Shown here piece after piece: positions 33,181 to 41,211 of a stretch of 47,549 nt of DNA (positions are counted from its first letter, which is position 1; every line of letters begins with the position of its first letter). The position numbers and the translations under genes were made by a program. The stretch lies in the NCBI RefSeq assembly GCF_001280065.1, contig NZ_LGEA01000112.1:1-47549 (forward strand), given 5' to 3'. Source of the DNA: Streptomyces sp. NRRL B-1140 (lineage in GTDB: Bacteria > Actinomycetota > Actinomycetes > Streptomycetales > Streptomycetaceae). Below the pieces are notes generated by a model that was given only the letters and a program-made list of their open reading frames with translations, was not told the DNA's origin and made no database searches.

Positions 33181-34035
33181 TCACGCCTCGGCGCGCAGCT
33201 GCTCCTCGCTCACGCCGCGGCGCCAGTAGCCGACGAACGTCACCCGGCGCCGGTCGATCCCGAGTTCGCGCACGAAGTGCCGGCGCAGCTCCTTCACGCA
33301 CCCGGACTCCCCGGCGATCCAGACGTACGGCCGCTCTGCCGACGGCAGCGGGGTGTCGCGGAGTGCGCGGAGGGCCAGGGGGGACCCCTCGGCGGTCCCC
33401 TCCTCCTTGACCAGCCAGGTGATGTCGGCGTCGGCCTCGGTCACCAGGTCCTGGATGTCGCCGGCGTGCGGGACCTCCAGCCAGACCCGGGCGCGGGTGC
33501 CGGCCGGGAGCGACTCGAGGATGGCGGAGGCGGCCGGGACGGCGGTCTCGTCGCCCCAGACGACGACCAGATCGGTGTCCCCGGGCGGCCGGAAGCGGAT
33601 CGCCCGGTTGTCGGCGACGGCCGGGCCGAGCAGCAGGACCCGGTCCCCGGCGGTGGCACGGGCGGCCCAGCGGGAGGCCGGGCCGGCCTGGACGGAGACG
33701 TCCGGTCCGATGCCGTGCAGGGCGAAGTCGATGTCGATCTCGTCCGGGTCCCGCCGCAGGCCGCGCAGGGTGTACGAGCGCATCACGGCCCGTACGTCGT
33801 CCGGGAGTTCACGCCAGCCCTGCCACCAGCCGTCCCCGAGCTCGAGCGGGACGACCGGCTCGGGCTGACCCGGGTGCGGCAGGAACAGGGACAGGGACTG
33901 GTCCTGGCCGTCGGAGTGGAAGGCGTGCAGATCCGGCCCCCCGAAGGTGACGCGGACCAGGGACGGACCGAGCCGCCTCGTCCGCAGGACCTGGAGGGAG
34001 AAGAAACGGAACGGGGCGGCTACGGCGGTGGTCAT
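33181..34035 (-). CDS. Siderophore-interacting protein (FAD-dependent ferric-siderophore reductase, ViuB/SIP type)
   Basis: The protein is 284 residues from ATG 34035 (MTTAVAAPFRFF), with CAGGAG upstream. An FAD-binding beta-barrel appears as RSYTLRGLRRDPDEIDIDFALHG. The SIP C-terminal NAD(P)H domain appears as VVWGDETAVPAASAIL, WLEVPHAGDIQDL and VWIAGESGCVKELRRHFV, and it ends with the family motif GYWRRGVSEEQLR. It should reduce ferric to ferrous iron and so release it from ferrioxamine after import. It lies 196 bases downstream of desE on the same strand, with no iron box of its own, and is probably expressed with desE. Confidence 0.92.
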   Translation of the reverse strand: MTTAVAAPFRFFSLQVLRTRRLGPSLVRVTFGGPDLHAFHSDGQDQSLSLFLPHPGQPEPVVPLELGDGWWQGWRELPDDVRAVMRSYTLRGLRRDPDEIDIDFALHGIGPDVSVQAGPASRWAARATAGDRVLLLGPAVADNRAIRFRPPGDTDLVVVWGDETAVPAASAILESLPAGTRARVWLEVPHAGDIQDLVTEADADITWLVKEEGTAEGSPLALRALRDTPLPSAERPYVWIAGESGCVKELRRHFVRELGIDRRRVTFVGYWRRGVSEEQLRAEA

Positions 34036-34231
34036 GTCGACTCCTGAGTCGGGGTCGGGCAGTGGGGGTGCCGGCCTTCCCGGGGGCGCGGAGGACGGGG
34101 CGAGGGCCCGGGAGGCCGCGACGGGCCGCACGCGCGCCCGGAGGCTCGGTGCGCGCGGGAGGCCGGGTCATGTACCTCACGGCACGGGCCGGTACGCGCT
34201 CCCGGAGGCTCGGCGTGCCCTGGCGGAGGTG

Positions 34232-35275
34232 TCAGGCGACCTTCTTGGCGCTCTCGATCGCCTTGGCGAGGTTCTCGACCAGAGGGGTGCACTTGTCGTA
34301 CGACAGGATCGGCTCGGGCGAACGCGCGATGACTTGCCCGGCCTTGACCGCCGGGAGCTTCTTCCAGGTGGCCTCGGTGATGTCGGCCGGCTGGATGGTC
34401 GAGGCGCGGTCGTCCATCATGATGATGTCGGCCGGGTACTTGTCGACGTTCTCCCAGCTGAGGTTCTCGAACCAGCCGCCGTTGGCCTCCATGGCCTTCT
34501 TCGGGGGCTCGACGAAGTTCACGCCGAGGGCCTTGAAGTACTCCAGGTCGATGGAGAAGTTGGAGCCGGAGACGTAGAAGATGGCGTCCGAGGCGGACCC
34601 GGCCATCACCTTGATCTCGGGGCGGGACTTGGCGGCCTTGCGCAGACGCTCGGAGGCGGCCTCGAAACGCTTCTTCGCCTCGACGACCTTCGCGTCGTTC
34701 AGGTCGGCGCCGAGCGACTCGGCGAGCTCGGCCATGCGCTGCAGCGGCTTCGGCATCTGACGGTCGAAGACCGAGACGGCCACGCTCGGGGCGAGCTTGG
34801 CGATCTTGTCCTTGGACGCCTCCGGGACGTACCAGAGCGTGCCGGCGGCGTCGAAGGTGGTGGTGATGAGCACCTCGGGCTGGAAGGCCGCGTACTGCTC
34901 GACGTTGAACTGGTCGAAACGGTTGCCGAAGACGGTCAGCTTGCTGACGTCCATGTCGCCGGCCTGGACGTCGGCCTTGCCGTCCTTGGTCTTCGTCGGG
35001 CCGAAGACGCCCTTGACCTCGATGCCGTAGTCGTACAGGGCGGCGGCGACACCGGTGAACGCGACGATCTTCGTGGGGACCTGGTCCAGCTTCACGGTCT
35101 TGCCGCGGTCGTCCTTGAAGGACCAGGGGCCGGACTTGGCGGCACCCTTCGCGTCCGAGCCGCCGTCCTTGGAGTCCTCACTGCCACAAGCGGTCACGAG
35201 GGCGCCGAGCCCGAGAGCGCCACCGGCGGCGAGCAGGCCGCGGCGGGAGAGACGGGCGGTTCTGGCGTTCGACAT
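34232..35275 (-). CDS. desE: Ferrioxamine-binding lipoprotein DesE
   Basis: The 347-residue protein has a twin-arginine-like start (LSRRGLLAAGG) and the lipobox LVTACGS. The fold is a helical-backbone siderophore-binding protein (FhuD/BtuF class): VPTKIVAFTGVAAALYDYG, FQPEVLITTTFDAAGTLWYV, SVAVSVFDRQMP and YPADIIMMDDRAS. It captures iron-loaded desferrioxamine at the cell surface for an ABC importer encoded elsewhere. It carries its own iron box about 70 bases upstream. Confidence 0.94.
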   Translation of the reverse strand: MSNARTARLSRRGLLAAGGALGLGALVTACGSEDSKDGGSDAKGAAKSGPWSFKDDRGKTVKLDQVPTKIVAFTGVAAALYDYGIEVKGVFGPTKTKDGKADVQAGDMDVSKLTVFGNRFDQFNVEQYAAFQPEVLITTTFDAAGTLWYVPEASKDKIAKLAPSVAVSVFDRQMPKPLQRMAELAESLGADLNDAKVVEAKKRFEAASERLRKAAKSRPEIKVMAGSASDAIFYVSGSNFSIDLEYFKALGVNFVEPPKKAMEANGGWFENLSWENVDKYPADIIMMDDRASTIQPADITEATWKKLPAVKAGQVIARSPEPILSYDKCTPLVENLAKAIESAKKVA

Positions 35276-35345
35276 GACTGGGTCTGCTTTCGTGCGTACG
35301 GAGCCACTGCAGGCATGGCCGACAGCCCCGTGGCTGAGATCAACC

Positions 35346-35364
35346 TTAGGTTAGCCTAACCTGC
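35346..35364 (-). promoter_or_regulatory. Iron box before desE
   Basis: The site contains AGGTTAGCCTAACCT (35348-35362), a 15-bp palindrome and a near-perfect DtxR/DmdR1 half-site pair, in the extended box TTAGGTTAGCCTAACCTGC. It gives desE the same iron control as desABCD. Confidence 0.92.
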
Positions 35365-35653
35365 TTTTTTGTCCAGGGCCCCCATATTCGTGCCCGGGGG
35401 CGTGTGGGGCCATGCCCGGCGGGGCGGTGACTCCGGTCACGCGGCGTAAGAGTGCGGGGACTTTGCCCGGGGGAGCGCGAAGTCCCGCCAGATCATGTGC
35501 AGTTGCACAGGGGTGATGTGCGTCGCTCCAAACGGCGGCCTACGGGCGGCTGTTGAGGTGCTCGGGATGCGTGGCCTGTGTCACATGTGATTCTGCTGTG
35601 AACATTGTGAGTGACACCCAGCGTGGCGGACTGCTACGGTCCCGGTGACCACT

Positions 35654-35670
35654 GAACCGAACATCGGTTC
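35654..35670. promoter_or_regulatory. Perfect inverted repeat in the leader
   Basis: GAACCGA-ACA-TCGGTTC has seven-base arms and a three-base spacer. Size and symmetry suit a dimeric repressor site; a stem of this size without a T-run is a poor terminator. Confidence 0.45.
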
Positions 35671-35705
35671 CCCGAAGCGCGCTTTTCACGGGGGAATGCT
35701 GCGCT

Positions 35706-35816
35706 ATGTCTCGCTACGCCTTACGTGTCGTCCTGCCGCCATCGCACTCTTGTGCCCGGCGCGGCCGCGTCCTGACCACCGCGGCCGGTGACCACGTGCT
35801 CGCTCGTCCTGCGTGA
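35706..35816 (+). CDS. Possible upstream leader peptide with TTA codon
   Basis: ATG 35706 is preceded by GGGGGAA at a spacing of about 9 and opens a 36-residue frame (MSRYALRVVLPPSHSC, then ARRGRVLTTAAGD) ending at TGA 35814-35816. Codon 6 is TTA. The frame lies 75 bases before the large secreted protein gene. It may be a translated leader that makes expression sensitive to bldA, or chance; coding bias is moderate only. Confidence 0.25.
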   Translation: MSRYALRVVLPPSHSCARRGRVLTTAAGDHVLARPA

Positions 35817-35890
35817 CAGCACCTCCTCCTTCGATACGGCGCCGTGCGTTCCGTCGCAGTCGGAAAGCACATCCGTAGAAAGAGACCCAC

Positions 35891-38800
35891 TTGAGACGCA
35901 ACGCCATGCTGAGGCGTGCGCGGATACCGCTGACGGCAGCCCTCACCCTGGCTCTGTCCGCCGGTGTCGCCACGACACAGGCATACGCTGCGGCCGACCC
36001 GCAGGGGGAAGCCAAGGGCTGGTCGGCACCGGCCGCCCACGATCCGGGGACCAAACCCGGCGACCAACCCGCCGCCGTCCCAACCGAGCGACGCCAGGAG
36101 ATCCTCGGCGGGGACTACAAGAAGTCGTCCGACCGCGCCTACACCACCTCCGGTGACGGCACCGGCTTCCACGTCCTCGTCGCGGACGAGAAGCAGGGGT
36201 ACGCCTGGAAGACGGCGGCCACCCTGTCCGAGCCCGGCTTCGACACCGACTCCTGGATCGGCAACGCCTGCCTGACCGAGTCCGGGAAGTACGCGGCCGT
36301 CGCCTACGCGCCCCGCACCTTCACCAACAAGCCCGAACTGATGACGCGCGGAGCGTTCACCGCCGTCGTCGACCTGACCGACGGTCATGTCACCAAGCTG
36401 CCGTTCCAGGCCACGCTGGGCTACTTCTCGCCGGGCTGCGGCCAGGGCGAGGAGGCGGTGTTCACGGCGCTGACCGACGACCGGTCGTCGAAGAACCAGA
36501 CCCGTCTGGTCACGGTCGACGCCGGCACGGGCAAGGTCGGCACCAAGCAGACGGTCACCGGGCAGGTCACCTCGGCCGTGCCCACCGACCAGGGCGTTGT
36601 CGCCGCCGCCGGAAACCACATCGTCAAGGTCGAGGGTGGCAAGACCCGCGACGTCGCCACGACGAAGGCCTGGCCGTTCCAGCTCAAGGCCGACGCCGAC
36701 GGCGGTGTGACCTTCATCGACCCGGCTCCCAAGCCGTCGCACGCGCGCAGCGCCGCGGCCGCCCAGAACACCGCCACGGTCTCCCGGGTCAGCGCCGCGC
36801 AGATCAGGACGGCCGACGGCCGGAGCAGGGCCGCCGGGCTCGCGCAGGGCAAGCTCGACGAGTTCGACCTCACCGCCACCCCCTCGGGCCGGGTGTACGT
36901 GACCGGCAAGGCCGCCTCCACCGCGCGCGCCGCGGCCGGCGCGCTGAACAACCCCGGCGGCCTCGACAAGGACGCCCGTGTCTCCAGCCGGGGCCAGGCC
37001 GCCGTCACGGCCCGCTGGGCGGACGGCAAGGACTCCCGGATCCGCCCGCAGGAGGCCCTGGAAGCCCGCACCGTCCGCACCACGGTGGAGACCCTGGACA
37101 CCCGTAAGACCGTCGTCCTGGACGCTCCTCCCGGTTCCGAGCCCGTCGGTGGGCAGCGCGAGATCGCGCAGGGAACCCAGACCAGTCCGGTCCTGCGCGC
37201 GCAGGGCGCGAAGGGCCCGGGCGAGAAGACCTCGTTCGGCGCACGCGCCGCGAGCAACGACACGGTGGAAGCCGACCGTTACTGCTCGGTCCCGCGCAAC
37301 GACCCCAAGAAGCAGGCCTTCCAGCCCACCCCTCGCCAGGTCGAGTGGGCCGTTGACCAGACCGTCGTCGGCAAGCTCAACAAGGGCGCCACCCGCCCGG
37401 CGAACTGGAAGAACACCGGCATGGCGGCCTACGCGCCGCAGACGCTCTTCCCGCTGACGCCGCTGGCCGGCGGCTCCGGTGAGGACTGGCACGTGCCCGC
37501 GCAGGTGATGCTCGGCATCACGGCGCAGGAGTCGAACATGTGGCAGGCCACTCGCCTGGCGGTGCCCGGTGTCACGGCCAACTCGCTGATCGGCAACTTC
37601 TACGGCGTCAAGTACGCGGCCAGCGGTCAGCAGCAGGACCCCTGGGCCATCGACTTCGCCGAGGCCGACTGCGGTTACGGCATCACGCAGGTCACCGACG
37701 GCATGCGGATGCACGGCAAGGAGAAGAAGGACGAGACGCCCAAGACGACGGCGCAGCAGGAAGCCATCGCGCTGGACTACGCGGCGAACATCGCGTCGGG
37801 TGTCAACATCCTCATCGAGAAGTGGAACACCACGCGCAAGGACGGCCTGGAGATCAACGACGGCCATCCGAAGTACATCGAGAACTGGTTCTACGCGCTG
37901 TGGGCCTACAACTCCGGGTACTACCCGAAGTCCAAGCCGGAGAACGGCAAGTGGGGCGTGGGCTGGACGAACAACCCGGCCAACCCGCTGTGGAAGGAGA
38001 ACCGGACCCCCTTCCTGGAGAACTCCGCGGGCAAGGACGACTACAGCCACGCCTCGCATCCGCAGGACTGGCCGTACGAGGAGAAGGTGATCGGCTGGGC
38101 CGCCCGTCCGATCGCCGCGATGTTCAAGCCGGGTGACATGCAGGCGGGCTACCGTGCCGCCTGGTGGAACTCCAACGACGCCCGGACCTCGGCCAAGCCG
38201 CCCATCTTCACCTTCTGCGGCACGCAGAACCAGTGCGTGCCCACGAAGATCACCGAGGGTGCCTCCAACGACGACGGCAAGGGCCCGTGCGCGCTGCCCG
38301 GTGACCCGTACGACGACAACCCGATGTACCTGAAGTGCTGGTGGAACGAGCGGGTCGCCTGGAAGAGCTGCACGACCGAGGCCCGGTGCGGCAACCCGGT
38401 CCACCGGTTCGACGACACCTATCCCGAGCAGCCCGACGAGAACTCCTACCCGCCCCGCTGCAACACCGGCCTGCCGGCCGGGGCGCTGATCGTGGACGAC
38501 CTGCCCAGCGGCAGCATCCCGGCGGGCTCCTCGGGACGCACCTGCACCGTGGCATCGAGGGGCACGTTCCAGTTCACCTTCGCCGGCGAGGGCGGCAAGT
38601 ACCCGTCGAAGATGGACCTGCACCAGATCGGCGCGGGCAACAACAACCACTTCTGGATGGGACACACCCGCTGGCTCGCGACCGCGGACGGAAAGCGGCT
38701 GAAGGTCTCCGGCAAGTGGACGCTGGGCGGCACCCAGCGCGGCTGGATGCGCGTCTTCGTGCACATGCCGGACCACGGCGCCCACACCCGGCAGGCCGCC

Positions 38801-40012
38801 TACCGGGTCGGCGGCACCGACTCCACGTCGCCGGTCCGGGTGCACCCGCAGCGGATCGGCTCCAACAAGTGGGTCGACCTGGGCGTGTTCAACTTCACCG
38901 GCACACCGACCGTGACCCTGGACTCCGACACCGAGGACGGCACCGGCGACGAGGACATCGCCTGGGACTCGGTGGCCTTCCAGCCGCTGTCGGCCAAGCC
39001 GAAGGACTTCGTCGTCGGCATGGGCGACTCGTACTCCTCCGGTGAGGGCGCGTCCGAGGGCAACCGGGACTACTACCCGGAGACCAACTACCTCGACGAG
39101 CAGAACAAGAAGACCCGCAACGCCTGCCACCGCTCCACCCAGGCGTGGTCGCGTCAGGCGAAGATCCCGGGCCGCTCGCAGTCCGTCGGCGCCCTGGCCG
39201 ACGGCTACGGCACCGCCATGGACTACCACCTGATCGCCTGCTCGGGCGCCCGCACCTACAACGTGGTGCACAACGGGATCGTGCAGTCCAACGGTGGTGA
39301 GGTGACCCAGATCGACAAGGGCTACCTGGACCAGAACACCACCCTGGTCACCATCTCCATCGGCGGCAACGACGCGCGCTTCTCCCACATCATCCAGAAG
39401 TGCCTGGTCGCCTTCAACGGCGGCAACTGCAAGGACAAGACCTTCGAGGACGGTGACGTCGACCAGTCCGTCGGCGGTCGCGACCGCAAGTTCATCGGGC
39501 AGCCGCTGGAGAAGGCCGCGGTCGGCGTGATCAACGAAATCGTCCGGCCGGACATCACCAAGGTCCTGACGGAGATCAGCCAGAAGGCCCCCAACGCCAA
39601 GATCGTGCTGATGGGCTACCCGCCGCTGATCGAGGACAGGGGCGCGTGCCTGAGCATCACGGTCCCGGGCCTCGGCCAGATCGGTCTGTCCGCCTCGTCC
39701 ACGGACTGGCTCAACAGCGTGGCCGACTCGCTCGCAGCCTCGATGCAGGGGGCTGTGGACGATGCGAAGGCCAAGGGCATCAAGGCCTGGTTCTCCAACC
39801 CGAAGCAGAACTTCGCGGGCAAGGCCGTCTGCGGCAATCCCGAGACCGTCCACGGCATTGTGAAGACGCTGGTGGACTCCGACCAGCCGGCCCTGGACTA
39901 CCCGATCATCAGCGGCTACGGCCTGTCGGCCCAGTCGTTCCACCCGAAGATCGGCGGCGCTCGACTGTACGCCGACTCCCTGGAGCGCACCCTCGGCGGC
40001 ATGGGCCTGTAA
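35891..40012 (+). CDS. Giant secreted fusion: lytic-transglycosylase-like, golvesin/Xly-like and SGNH esterase domains (NocE-like)
   Basis: The frame gives 1373 residues from TTG 35891; ATG 35906 (residue 6) is an alternative start. Residues 1-34 are a signal peptide ending AYA-AAD. Residues about 60-430 show repeats suggesting a beta-propeller-like fold. Residues about 460-800 carry the three marks of a family-1 lytic transglycosylase fold: QESNMWQ with E547, GYGITQ at 595-600, and AYNSG near 672. A Cys-rich stretch follows at about 775-890. Residues about 885-1035 resemble the golvesin/Xly binding domain (HFWMGHTR, GWMRVFVHMPDHGAHT, DIAWDSVAFQPL). Residues about 1040-1373 are an SGNH hydrolase: GDSYSSGEG with S1047, IGGNDARF with N1160, SFHP with H1351. 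The overall plan resembles large proteins annotated NocE; the enzymatic roles are unproved. Confidence 0.85.
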   Translation: MRRNAMLRRARIPLTAALTLALSAGVATTQAYAAADPQGEAKGWSAPAAHDPGTKPGDQPAAVPTERRQEILGGDYKKSSDRAYTTSGDGTGFHVLVADEKQGYAWKTAATLSEPGFDTDSWIGNACLTESGKYAAVAYAPRTFTNKPELMTRGAFTAVVDLTDGHVTKLPFQATLGYFSPGCGQGEEAVFTALTDDRSSKNQTRLVTVDAGTGKVGTKQTVTGQVTSAVPTDQGVVAAAGNHIVKVEGGKTRDVATTKAWPFQLKADADGGVTFIDPAPKPSHARSAAAAQNTATVSRVSAAQIRTADGRSRAAGLAQGKLDEFDLTATPSGRVYVTGKAASTARAAAGALNNPGGLDKDARVSSRGQAAVTARWADGKDSRIRPQEALEARTVRTTVETLDTRKTVVLDAPPGSEPVGGQREIAQGTQTSPVLRAQGAKGPGEKTSFGARAASNDTVEADRYCSVPRNDPKKQAFQPTPRQVEWAVDQTVVGKLNKGATRPANWKNTGMAAYAPQTLFPLTPLAGGSGEDWHVPAQVMLGITAQESNMWQATRLAVPGVTANSLIGNFYGVKYAASGQQQDPWAIDFAEADCGYGITQVTDGMRMHGKEKKDETPKTTAQQEAIALDYAANIASGVNILIEKWNTTRKDGLEINDGHPKYIENWFYALWAYNSGYYPKSKPENGKWGVGWTNNPANPLWKENRTPFLENSAGKDDYSHASHPQDWPYEEKVIGWAARPIAAMFKPGDMQAGYRAAWWNSNDARTSAKPPIFTFCGTQNQCVPTKITEGASNDDGKGPCALPGDPYDDNPMYLKCWWNERVAWKSCTTEARCGNPVHRFDDTYPEQPDENSYPPRCNTGLPAGALIVDDLPSGSIPAGSSGRTCTVASRGTFQFTFAGEGGKYPSKMDLHQIGAGNNNHFWMGHTRWLATADGKRLKVSGKWTLGGTQRGWMRVFVHMPDHGAHTRQAAYRVGGTDSTSPVRVHPQRIGSNKWVDLGVFNFTGTPTVTLDSDTEDGTGDEDIAWDSVAFQPLSAKPKDFVVGMGDSYSSGEGASEGNRDYYPETNYLDEQNKKTRNACHRSTQAWSRQAKIPGRSQSVGALADGYGTAMDYHLIACSGARTYNVVHNGIVQSNGGEVTQIDKGYLDQNTTLVTISIGGNDARFSHIIQKCLVAFNGGNCKDKTFEDGDVDQSVGGRDRKFIGQPLEKAAVGVINEIVRPDITKVLTEISQKAPNAKIVLMGYPPLIEDRGACLSITVPGLGQIGLSASSTDWLNSVADSLAASMQGAVDDAKAKGIKAWFSNPKQNFAGKAVCGNPETVHGIVKTLVDSDQPALDYPIISGYGLSAQSFHPKIGGARLYADSLERTLGGMGL

Positions 40013-40028
40013 GCCCACCGCCGACCCC

Positions 40029-40052
40029 GGGGCCCCGCGCGGGCGGGGCCCC
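40029..40052. terminator. GC hairpin after the giant secreted protein gene
   Basis: GGGGCCCCGC and GCGGGGCCCC pair perfectly over 10 bp around a 4-base loop, 17 bases after the stop. No T-run follows; it may attenuate rather than stop transcription into the next gene. Confidence 0.6.
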
Positions 40053-40081
40053 ACCCGATCTCACCCCGAAGGGACACCAGC

Positions 40082-40603
40082 ATGAGGAAGCACCTGCCGA
40101 CTGCCGTGGCGGGCGGCGCCGCCGCCCTCGCCCTCGTCGCCCTGGCCGCGGCACCGGCCTCGGCCGGCACGGCAGACTCGCAGTTCGACGTGGTCTTCCC
40201 CGGCGCCAAGCCGCAGACCTCGTACTACGTCGAGAACACCGCGACCCTGTCCGGCAGCCTGACCGGCAAGTCGGTCATGAGCTGGCAGATCATCGACGAC
40301 CAGGTCGTCGACAACTCCAAGCGGTTCACCAGCTTCAAGATCACGACGCGGATCGAGGAGCGTCTGACCAAGACCAGTGAGGACCACGTCTACACGTCGA
40401 AGACGTGCGACCTGACCAAGCTCGTCAACGACAACTACTCGTGGTTCCAGGTGGAGCCCGCGAACACCTGCGTCGCGCCGTCCGCCGTGTACGACGGCGA
40501 GCTGTGGTGGTCGACCGACGCCACGGTCGTCTACGACATCGAGGGCGACGGCAAGGGTGCCATCACCCAGGAACTCCTCGGTTCGCCTCTGATCCACGGC
40601 TGA
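40082..40603 (+). CDS. Small secreted protein of unknown function
   Basis: The 173-residue protein has a classical signal peptide (MRKHLPTAVAGGAAALALVA, cut after PASA). The mature part is about 145 residues, rich in Thr/Asp/Val and beta-strand-like (FDVVFPGAKPQTSYYV; SWQIIDDQVVDNSKRFTSFKI; LWWSTDATVVYDIEGDG). Two cysteines (TSKTCDL and ANTCVAP), 25 residues apart, probably form a disulfide. AAGGGA stands before ATG 40082. It follows the giant esterase gene by 69 bases and may be co-transcribed with it. I do not recognise the family. Confidence 0.7.
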   Translation: MRKHLPTAVAGGAAALALVALAAAPASAGTADSQFDVVFPGAKPQTSYYVENTATLSGSLTGKSVMSWQIIDDQVVDNSKRFTSFKITTRIEERLTKTSEDHVYTSKTCDLTKLVNDNYSWFQVEPANTCVAPSAVYDGELWWSTDATVVYDIEGDGKGAITQELLGSPLIHG

Positions 40604-40615
40604 CCACCGCACGTC

Positions 40616-40649
40616 GCCGGGCCTTGAGTACCTGCACTCAGGGCCCGGC
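40616..40649 (+). terminator. Terminator hairpin after the small secreted protein gene
   Basis: GCCGGGCCTTGAGT pairs with ACTCAGGGCCCGGC over 14 positions including one G-U, around a 6-base loop, 12 bases after the stop. CTTCGAG follows. It separates this gene from the membrane protein gene at 40671. Confidence 0.75.
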
Positions 40650-40670
40650 CTTCGAGAGAGACTCGTCTCC

Positions 40671-41135
40671 ATGACCGACCCCGCCTCTCCGAGACCTCCC
40701 GGCCTGCCGCAGTTCCGTGGTGACAACGTGCCGCCCCCGGGCGGCGGACGCCGGTGGCTGCCCCTCGCCGGTGACATCGCCCTTGCCGTAGGGCTGCTCG
40801 TCCTGGACGGCATCGGGGTCGTGGCGGCTTTCCTGCTCGGCATCGACTACAGCGGCTGGAAGCCGTTCGATCCCGGCGCGGACAACTCCGACATCGTCCT
40901 CGCCCCCAACTGGCTGTACGTGGGCATCGCCGGCGGCGTCATGCTGCTGACCGCGGCCCCGCTGTACCGGCTCCGCGCCATCGTCAGCACCTGCCTTCAG
41001 GTGCTCGTCGGCATCGCGGTACTGGTCGCCGCGGTGGGCGGCGCGCAGATCGACGAACACCGCGGTACCAGGGCGGAGGCGAGTGGGCCCGGCCAGTCCG
41101 CCCACGGGGAGACGGTCTCGACGACGGCGAGGTGA
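40671..41135 (+). CDS. Small membrane protein, three spans, unknown function
   Basis: The 154-residue protein starts at ATG 40671 (MTDPASPRPPGL), with GAGAGA just upstream. A Pro/Gly-rich N-terminus of about 28 residues precedes three membrane spans (LPLAGDIALAVGLLVLDGIG near 30-55; NWLYVGIAGGVMLLTAAPLY near 80-98; CLQVLVGIAVLVAAVGG near 107-124). A polar tail follows. An extracytoplasmic loop of about 25 residues (GIDYSGWKPFDPGADNSD) lies between the first two. I see no family motif. It lies between the secreted-protein genes and the acyl-CoA dehydrogenase gene, which is convergent. Confidence 0.65.
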   Translation: MTDPASPRPPGLPQFRGDNVPPPGGGRRWLPLAGDIALAVGLLVLDGIGVVAAFLLGIDYSGWKPFDPGADNSDIVLAPNWLYVGIAGGVMLLTAAPLYRLRAIVSTCLQVLVGIAVLVAAVGGAQIDEHRGTRAEASGPGQSAHGETVSTTAR

Positions 41136-41211
41136 CCGGGGCGGGCCCGCCGGTCTCCCGCGTCCGGCCGAAAGGCCTGCACCGTGGCGGGCGCAGGCCC
41201 TTCGGCGTCGC

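Larger units (their letters stand above)
35365..35890. other. Long leader region between desE and the large secreted protein gene
   Basis: The 526 bases hold several symmetric elements: TCACATGTGA (35581-35590, perfect palindrome) and GAACCGA-ACA-TCGGTTC (35654-35670, perfect 7-bp arms). After these comes a ribosome-site-like GGGGGAA and a 36-codon reading frame. No full-size gene is supported. The distance from the second palindrome to the gene start is about 220 bases, a long leader. Confidence 0.55.

Noticed and set aside
35714..40054. A 1446-codon open frame on the minus strand opposite the giant secreted protein
   Set aside because: It is an antisense shadow of a high-GC gene. The plus-strand frame has a signal peptide, catalytic motifs and proper codon bias; the minus frame has none.
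40082..41135. Toxin-immunity pair reading of the small secreted and membrane proteins
   Set aside because: The size and order would allow it, but there is no toxin motif, secretion-system context or bacteriocin leader to support it, so no such claim is made.
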